A stretch of DNA of 64,000 nucleotides from Gammaproteobacteria bacterium (GTDB lineage Bacteria > Pseudomonadota > Gammaproteobacteria > Pseudomonadales > Azotimanducaceae). Position numbers and translations under genes: made by a program. The notes under the pieces are model-generated. The model had not been told where the DNA came from. It worked only from the letters and a program-made list of their open reading frames with translations, and did no database searches. The stretch covers positions 11,535 through 75,534 of the forward strand of contig JAPOYV010000017.1 of assembly GCA_026706385.1 (NCBI GenBank). The letters run 5' to 3'. Shown piece by piece: positions 59,058 through 64,000 of the stretch. How positions within the stretch are numbered: the stretch's first letter is position 1; each line of letters opens with the position of its first letter.

Positions 59058-60440
59058 CTAGCCGGGGCGAGGCCAGTGGGTGTGGTGGTCGTCGATCACG
59101 AACCGGTGGGCATGACGCGTAGCGCGATGGCGGTGCTTATGACTGTGCGGCTCGTCCGCGCCCCGAGCTTCGTGGTCGTGGTGGTCGTCCGGCCCGTGGC
59201 CGTGCAAGTGGTCGTGGACCAGCTCGGCGTGGGTATGAGGCAGTACCTCCGGGTCGTGTTTCGGCCAAAGGCTGGTTGCGAGGGCAGCGAAAACCAGGAC
59301 GCCGAAACCGAGCGCGAGCGCCGTGGCTGGCACCCCGAGGTGGGTACCGAGCTGGCCGGCCACCGGATACGAAACGAGCCAGCAGGCGTGTGAGAGCGCG
59401 AACTGGGCCGAGAAGTACGCCGGTCGATCCGCTGGTGCCGACGACCGGTTCACGACGCGGCCTGCAGGAGTCTGTACCAGGGACCAGCCGAATCCGATGA
59501 GGAACCAGACGGGCCACACCCAGGGGTGGGCGGGACCGGTGGCCAGCAAGCCGAGGCCGGCGGCCATGACCAGGGCGCCGGAAAGCATCACGGGCCGGTC
59601 ATCGATGCGGTCCAGCACCTTCGGCAACCCGATCGCCGCAACCATCGAGCCGCCCCCCGATGCGGCGAGGGCGATCGCGACGTCGGACTCGGTGCCGCCG
59701 AGATAGTCGCGGACGTAATTCACGGTGTTGACGATGATCATCGCACTGGCGCTGGCGACGCCCATGTAGAGGGCGAGGAGGCCGCGCAGCCGTGGCGTCT
59801 TCAGGTATGAGCGAATGCCGAAACTGATCTCGTCGGCGATGGCGCCCGGTCTCGAAACCGGCCGCGTGGTTGGCAGCAGCGTCGCGAGAATCAGTGCGGC
59901 GGACACGAGGAACGCCACGGCGTTGCCAACGAAAAGGCCCGTGTAGCTCACGTAGAGGAGGGCAATCGCTGCGAGTGTGGGGCTCAGCACGTTCTCGAGG
60001 TCGTAGGCCAGGCGGGACATGGCAAGCGCCCGGGTGTAGCGGCGCTCTTCGGGGAGGATGTCCGGGATGGTCGCCGCGTAGACGGGTTTGAAGCCCGCCG
60101 AAAAGACGCTCAGCAGGAAGATCAGCAGGTAGAGGTGCCAGGCTTCGGTCGCGAAGGGCATGGCCAGTACCAGCACCGCACGAACCAGGTCCATGGCGAC
60201 GAGGAAGCCCTTGCGTCGAAAGCGGTGGGAAAGCCCGCCGGCGATGGGCGCGAACACGACATAGGCGACCATCTTGCAGGCCAGCGCGGTCCCCAGCACC
60301 GCGGCGGCGTTGCCGGCGGCCAGGTCGTAGGCCAGCAAGGTCATCGCCACGGTGGCGAGCCCGGAACCGATCAGTGCCACGACTTGTGCCGCAAACAGCT
60401 TGCGGAAGCTTGCGTCGTGCAATGGACCGAGCCGTTCCAC
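59058..60440 (-). CDS. MFS exporter with His-rich C-terminal tail (NreB-like)
   Basis: The 460-residue protein has 12 membrane helices of the major facilitator superfamily (for example FAAQVVALIGSGLATVAMTLLAYDLA). Its last 60-65 residues are a hydrophilic tail with about 18 His, including HGHGPDDHHDHE and PHSHKHRHR. Nickel-resistance carriers of the NreB type have exactly this form. Metal export is therefore likely; nickel or cobalt is inferred. The ORF is open to an ATG at 60482; the GTG at 60440 fits the family N terminus (MERLGPLHDASFRKLF). It diverges from the secreted dehalogenase. Confidence 0.84.
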   Translation of the reverse strand: MERLGPLHDASFRKLFAAQVVALIGSGLATVAMTLLAYDLAAGNAAAVLGTALACKMVAYVVFAPIAGGLSHRFRRKGFLVAMDLVRAVLVLAMPFATEAWHLYLLIFLLSVFSAGFKPVYAATIPDILPEERRYTRALAMSRLAYDLENVLSPTLAAIALLYVSYTGLFVGNAVAFLVSAALILATLLPTTRPVSRPGAIADEISFGIRSYLKTPRLRGLLALYMGVASASAMIIVNTVNYVRDYLGGTESDVAIALAASGGGSMVAAIGLPKVLDRIDDRPVMLSGALVMAAGLGLLATGPAHPWVWPVWFLIGFGWSLVQTPAGRVVNRSSAPADRPAYFSAQFALSHACWLVSYPVAGQLGTHLGVPATALALGFGVLVFAALATSLWPKHDPEVLPHTHAELVHDHLHGHGPDDHHDHEARGADEPHSHKHRHRATRHAHRFVIDDHHTHWPRPG

Positions 60441-60549
60441 CCGCCGATTATCGTGCAAAGCAGGCCCGGCCGCCCGTCCCATGTCGTTGTTGGCGTCGGG
60501 TACCTGGCCCGATTTGACGAAGCTGCCGCAAGCCCCTACTTTGGGTCGG

Positions 60550-61614
60550 ATGCGATCCGTCGTCAGCCTGACGTTTGCCGCGTTGCTCGCTTGCCCTGTC
60601 CAAGCCGACGAGGTCCGGCCGGGCGTACTGCGGACGCCGGATTCGCGATTCGCGGATCTCGAGGATTTCCCCTATGCGCCGAACTACCTGCAAGTCGGCG
60701 ACATCCGTCTGCACTACGTGGACGAAGGCCCGCGCGACGGTCAGACCCTGCTCCTGATCCACGGTGAGCCGACCTGGAGCTACCTCTTCCGCAAGATGAT
60801 CCCGGTGTTCACAGACGCGGGTTACCGGGTGGTGGCACCGGATCTCGTCGGCTTCGGGCGGTCCGACAAGTTCGTGGACGAAGAGGCCTACAGCTACCCC
60901 ATGCAGGTCGAGTACATGCAGGCGCTGGTAGGCACGCTCGATCTGTCGGACGTGACGTTCTTCGGCCAGGACTGGGGCGGTCTCGTCGGGTTGCGCGTGG
61001 TGGCCGCGGAGCCCGAGCGCTTCGCGCGCGTGGTGGTGTCCAACACCGGGCTCCCCGCCGCAGACGGCGTCCAGGGGTGGGTCGGCTATACGATGTTCAA
61101 GCTCGCGGTCTGGTGGGAAGGCGCATTGACGCTGGAGCAACTCCGGGCCGAGGTCACGTTCCCGCGCTGGGTGGCGTACAGCTACCACGTCGAGGATCTG
61201 CCCATCGGCCGCCTCATGTCCTTCATGGGGGCAAACGAGCGCGTCGTCTCGGCGTACGAGGCGCCGTTCCCGGACCGCTCCTACAAAGCCGCCGCGCAGA
61301 TCATGCCGTACCTGGTGCCGTCCCAACTGCGCGAGAACGAGGCCGCCTGGGCCGTGTTCGAGAACTGGGACAAGCCTTTCCTCGTCGCCTTCACGGACTC
61401 CGATCCGATCACCCGGGGCGGCGAGGCCGCCTTCCTGTCGCGCATCGCCGTAGCGCAGAACGTCACGATCCGAGGTGCGGGGCATTTCGTCCAGGAGGAC
61501 GCCGGCCGGGCGCTCGCCGAGCTCATGGTCGACTTCATGGCGGGACGCGAACTGCCAGCCGAGATCCTCGCCGATAGCCCGGCACCCGACGAAGCCGGGT
61601 CATCGGATGGCTGA
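60550..61614 (+). CDS. Haloalkane dehalogenase-like hydrolase with signal peptide, copy 2
   Basis: The 354-residue protein starts with a signal peptide (VVSLTFAALLACPVQA) and should act in the periplasm. It is a subfamily-I haloalkane dehalogenase: HGEPTWSYLFRK with the expected Glu, nucleophile Asp141 and Trp142 in GQDWGGLVG, acid at about Asp285 in TDSDPITRGG, and base His312 in GAGHFVQE. It is the better match to DhmA-type enzymes of the two copies. The C terminus is a short acidic tail. The gene converges on the universal stress protein gene. Confidence 0.9.
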   Translation: MRSVVSLTFAALLACPVQADEVRPGVLRTPDSRFADLEDFPYAPNYLQVGDIRLHYVDEGPRDGQTLLLIHGEPTWSYLFRKMIPVFTDAGYRVVAPDLVGFGRSDKFVDEEAYSYPMQVEYMQALVGTLDLSDVTFFGQDWGGLVGLRVVAAEPERFARVVVSNTGLPAADGVQGWVGYTMFKLAVWWEGALTLEQLRAEVTFPRWVAYSYHVEDLPIGRLMSFMGANERVVSAYEAPFPDRSYKAAAQIMPYLVPSQLRENEAAWAVFENWDKPFLVAFTDSDPITRGGEAAFLSRIAVAQNVTIRGAGHFVQEDAGRALAELMVDFMAGRELPAEILADSPAPDEAGSSDG

Positions 61615-61625
61615 TGGAACTGTGC

Positions 61626-62069
61626 TCAGGCGTCGGGTTTCTTAAGCCGGACCGCCAGCACGTCGAAAGCCTCGTCGTGCAGCACCGCGTTCGACGTCGA
61701 GCCCATGAAGAACTCGAAACCGCGCCGCCGATGCGTCCCGATTACCACGAGGTCGACGGCGAGGTCCTTCGCGAGCCGACGGATCTCTGACGAAGCCGAG
61801 CCGCCCCCGAGGTGGCAGTTCGCGTCCGGTACGTCGTAGGCCCGCGTGGCTTCCTTAAGACGCGTCCGCGCCTGGTCCTGGAGGCTGGTCTGGATGTCCC
61901 GCACCGCGCTCGGGAACTCGCCGCCGTAAGCGAGAGGCAGCGGCTCGACGATGTGTGCAACATGCAGTTCGGCGCCCAATGCGCTCGCGAGCGTCGCCGC
62001 GTAGTCGATGACCCGCCCACCGTCGTCGCGCAGGTCTGCCGCGGCCAGTATCCGCGTGTAGATCGGCAT
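61626..62069 (-). CDS. Universal stress protein (UspA family)
   Basis: The 147-residue protein has the UspA fold: a first strand RILAAADL, VIDYAATLASALGAELHVAHIVEPL, and the C-terminal DLVVIGTHRRRGFEFFMGSTSNAVL. The glycine loop is close to the non-ATP-binding E. coli UspA pattern. Its role is in stress tolerance, without a defined reaction. It is alone on the minus strand, 71 bp downstream of the Fic gene. Confidence 0.92.
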   Translation of the reverse strand: MPIYTRILAAADLRDDGGRVIDYAATLASALGAELHVAHIVEPLPLAYGGEFPSAVRDIQTSLQDQARTRLKEATRAYDVPDANCHLGGGSASSEIRRLAKDLAVDLVVIGTHRRRGFEFFMGSTSNAVLHDEAFDVLAVRLKKPDA

Positions 62070-62140
62070 AGGTGCTGCCCCAACGCCCTAGTTGGTGGGA
62101 TTACATCACATGGAACAAGCGCCGAAGGGAGCGATACCCG

Positions 62141-63535
62141 TCAACGCCAGCCTAGCCGCCATGCTTGAAATTCCGTAGGCCGCAGGCGGTAACGCGCGAT
62201 GTTGCCTTCGTGGAGGCTCATGATCTCGGTCTCTACGACTTCGATGAACCGCGCCTGGTCCGCCGGCGGAACCTGCTCCGCCGCACGTTGCCGCGTCAGG
62301 GCAATCGCAGCGTTCTTGTCCATTCCCGTGCGCACCACGGCGGCGACCAACTCGGCGACCAGCGACCGGTAGCGCAAGCGGAACGGGTCCGGCTCACCCA
62401 ACGACTGGCGCACGGCCGAGTATCGTGCGCTGGCGCGCTCATAGGCCCAGACGAACACGTCACGCAGGAGTTCCACGCGATTCAGCTCGTAGACGGCCAA
62501 GACGCCGTCGATGTATGCCCGCTCCGGCACGTCGACGAAGGAAAGGGGGCAGAGATTGCCGCGGATCAGCGGGATATTCGCGGCGAGGCGGGAGACCCGC
62601 TTGTTGACGTCCTCGAAACCCTGCAGGTAGGCGAGGTGCACGTGGGCGAAGAAGGCCTGCTCGAAGGGGTCCGTAATCGCGGTCGCGGTGTCCAGAATCT
62701 GATCGAAGCATTCCTCGATGAGCTGCGGCACTTCGAGCGGATGGTAGACCGTGCCGTCGACGCCGAACGGGATGTGCCGCAGGCGGCCGGTGGCCTGCGG
62801 GTCGGCAAGCAGGTTGTCCGCGAGCAGCGCGTGCAGATTCAGGATGGTGTACCGATTGAAGCCGACCTCGTCGGCCTGGTCGACGAGCAGTTCAATGGCC
62901 GCCTTGTGGTTGAGGATCATCTGCGCTTCGCGCGCATCCTTGCCCTCGGCGGCCTCGCCCAGCTCAAGCAGACGCTCGGTTTCCAGCAAGGAGTACGTAT
63001 TGCCTTCCAGACGGCTGGAGTTCCAGGACAGATCGATCAGCAGGCGGCCGTAGATCGTCCGGGCGTAGGTTCCCGCCGGACGCACGCGGCCGGGCGGGCG
63101 ACCAATGTCCCTTAGGCGTTGGCGCGCTTCGGCCGGCAAGTAGTAGGTGACGTTCGGCTGGTAGCGATCGAGGAAGGAGCGCCGGTAGCCCACGGGCTGC
63201 CGTCTATGGATCGGCGCGCGAATCGCCTGCTTGATTGCCTCCGCCTCGGGCGAGGTCGGCACATAGACCTCGCCACGGGCCTCGGCGATCGTGGTACCTG
63301 TGACAGAACTGCCTTGGCCGGCGTTGGTGATGGGGCGATAGCGACGGCCCTTGCGTTGCCCTTCGGCGATCAGCCGCTTCTGTTCCACCAGCAAGGCGAG
63401 GCGGCGCTGCAGCATGCGTGGCGGCAGCTCGTAAGCCAGTCCCGCGCGGATGGCGCTGACCTGCACGCCTTCCGGGTGGGCCGCCACGACGGTGAGAATG
63501 GCGTCAAGCTCTTGTTCGGGAATCCGCTTCGGCAT
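62141..63535 (-). CDS. Fic-domain protein with winged-helix N terminus, catalytic His missing
   Basis: The 464-residue protein has an N-terminal winged helix (about 1-75) and a Fic core. The catalytic motif reads FEDVNKRVSRLAANIPLIR. It lacks the usual HPF start: the preceding residues are YLQG, so the base His of AMP-transferring Fic enzymes is replaced by Gln. A SSRLEGN stretch matches the inhibitory (S/T)xxxE(G/N) motif. The protein may act in regulation rather than AMPylation. ATG at 63535 or 63544. A five-copy ~20-bp iterated motif lies just upstream. Confidence 0.84.
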   Translation of the reverse strand: MPKRIPEQELDAILTVVAAHPEGVQVSAIRAGLAYELPPRMLQRRLALLVEQKRLIAEGQRKGRRYRPITNAGQGSSVTGTTIAEARGEVYVPTSPEAEAIKQAIRAPIHRRQPVGYRRSFLDRYQPNVTYYLPAEARQRLRDIGRPPGRVRPAGTYARTIYGRLLIDLSWNSSRLEGNTYSLLETERLLELGEAAEGKDAREAQMILNHKAAIELLVDQADEVGFNRYTILNLHALLADNLLADPQATGRLRHIPFGVDGTVYHPLEVPQLIEECFDQILDTATAITDPFEQAFFAHVHLAYLQGFEDVNKRVSRLAANIPLIRGNLCPLSFVDVPERAYIDGVLAVYELNRVELLRDVFVWAYERASARYSAVRQSLGEPDPFRLRYRSLVAELVAAVVRTGMDKNAAIALTRQRAAEQVPPADQARFIEVVETEIMSLHEGNIARYRLRPTEFQAWRLGWR

Positions 63536-63549
63536 AGGGCGCATTATAG

Positions 63550-63638
63550 GTCGTTAAAGGCTCTTATACGACGAATAAACCCGACATATTGACGTAAAAC
63601 ACGTTTTTTGTCGTAAAAATAGGTCTTGTCGTCGCAAA
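63550..63638. repeat. Five-copy iterated motif upstream of the Fic gene
   Basis: The elements GTCGTTAAA (63550), GACGAATAAA (63570), GACGTAAAA (63591), GTCGTAAAA (63610) and a weak GTCGCAAA (63631) recur at 20, 21, 19 and 21 bp, always in one orientation. The spacing is two helical turns, and the stretch is AT-rich. It is a likely operator for the winged helix of the Fic protein, containing its promoter. Confidence 0.6.
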
Positions 63639-64000
63639 TGCATCTTTGTGGAAGGTGTGCCCTAGGGGCACGCGGCGACACCGCGTTGACACGCCTGCAG
63701 GAAGCCATGGCGGATCCCGGCGCGCGGAGCTTCGCCGCGATGAGCCGCGACTATCCGGAAGAACTCGGGGCGTTGACGGGTAGCACGATCCCGCTCGAGT
63801 CCCTGATGTACATGATGGCCCGCGACGTGGCCCTCGACCTGCCGGGCCTCGATCCGCGCAACGTCATGCTATCGGGCAACCGGGTGGTGGTCTGGTACGC
63901 GGCCGACGACGAGGATTGCCCGCCGTCGCCCGAGAAGTGGCTCTCGGAGCACTTCGGCGCGAGGACGCGGGTGTTCGAGGGGTATGGGCACCTCGGCGGC
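63638..64000 (+). CDS. 3' part of an alpha/beta hydrolase, runs off the window, probably 5'-truncated
   Basis: The frame is open from an ATG at 63638 to the end. It encodes a cap region (LQEAMADPGARSFAAMSRDYPEEL) and the last active-site part: strand and acid loop VVVWYAADDEDCPPSPEKWL, then the base His in EGYGHLGG. The normal first 150 or more residues, with the oxyanion hole and Ser/Asp nucleophile, are missing, so the enzyme could not be active in this form. The ATG lies inside the last repeat of the iterated motif, suggesting that the 5' part was lost when the Fic locus entered. No second piece is found in the window. Confidence 0.6.
   Translation, partial: MHLCGRCALGARGDTALTRLQEAMADPGARSFAAMSRDYPEELGALTGSTIPLESLMYMMARDVALDLPGLDPRNVMLSGNRVVVWYAADDEDCPPSPEKWLSEHFGARTRVFEGYGHLGG

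Noticed and set aside
1-64000. CRISPR arrays, rRNA, tRNA, insertion sequences or phage genes
   Set aside because: Reading both strands showed no regular spacer-repeat arrays, rRNA stretches, tRNA-like cloverleaf ends, transposases or terminal inverted repeats. tRNA absence was judged by eye, so a tRNAscan run would be decisive.

Overview
The window is about 64 kb of GC-rich, densely coding DNA (gaps mostly under 150 bp, GGAG-type ribosome binding sites, ATG/GTG/TTG starts). HicAB and VapBC toxin-antitoxin genes, a Zur-MerC pair with a candidate Zur box, a CydDC-type exporter and proteobacterial-type lipoboxes suggest Pseudomonadota, probably an uncultured gammaproteobacterium. The exported ankyrin proteins, sulfatase, vanadium haloperoxidase and two haloalkane dehalogenases would suit a marine or host-associated lineage. 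This placement is inference: there is no rRNA and no tRNA was recognised.

Layout. 0-6.2 kb: type-B carboxylesterase (5' end missing), haloalkane dehalogenase 1, a cytochrome c/PQQ sugar dehydrogenase and two serine hydrolases of the beta-lactamase fold. 6.3-10.1 kb: a 1260-residue lipoprotein joining FG-GAP repeats and an ASPIC/UnbV module to a vanadium-dependent haloperoxidase. 10.1-19.5 kb: hicBA with promoter and operator, a small coiled-coil membrane protein, an epoxide-hydrolase-like enzyme, a TipA-like MerR regulator with its 19-bp-spacer promoter, a DUF5916 outer-membrane protein, a DUF4143 ATPase, and an enolase-superfamily/GNAT/VOC operon. 19.5-25.8 kb: PhnB-like protein, then an operon of two tandem Rieske-helical paralogues plus an AlkD-like protein, divergent from a double-MarR-like gene across an inverted repeat. 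25.8-27.4 kb: GST, VOC protein and a decayed vapBC pair.

27.5-38.4 kb: four ankyrin-repeat genes in one tightly packed minus-strand operon, three with export signals, divergent from a fifth large ankyrin gene. 38.4-42 kb: sulfatase, GyrI-like protein, hairpin repeats, and a merC-zur pair. 42-46.4 kb: an AAC(3)-like acetyltransferase/S41 lipoprotein/ankyrin operon, a YeiH-like transporter and a possible 29-residue membrane protein. 46.4-52.2 kb: a fused CydDC-like exporter followed with no gap by an octaheme cytochrome c carrying a C-terminal TPR region. 52.3-56.1 kb: FAD oxidoreductase, two methyltransferases and a duplicated GFA protein. 56.2-60.5 kb: methyltransferase with an NCS2 permease, then an MFS exporter with a His-rich tail. 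60.5-64 kb: a secreted haloalkane dehalogenase, universal stress protein, a Fic-fold protein preceded by a five-copy ~20-bp iterated motif, and the 3' part of an alpha/beta hydrolase.

Possible themes. Organohalogen chemistry is suggested by two dehalogenases, a haloperoxidase, an epoxide hydrolase and a GST. Envelope redox and export is suggested by the octaheme cytochrome with CydDC, the Rieske pair and the PQQ dehydrogenase. The ankyrin cluster and the Rieske/double-MarR locus are the best candidates for systems not yet described.
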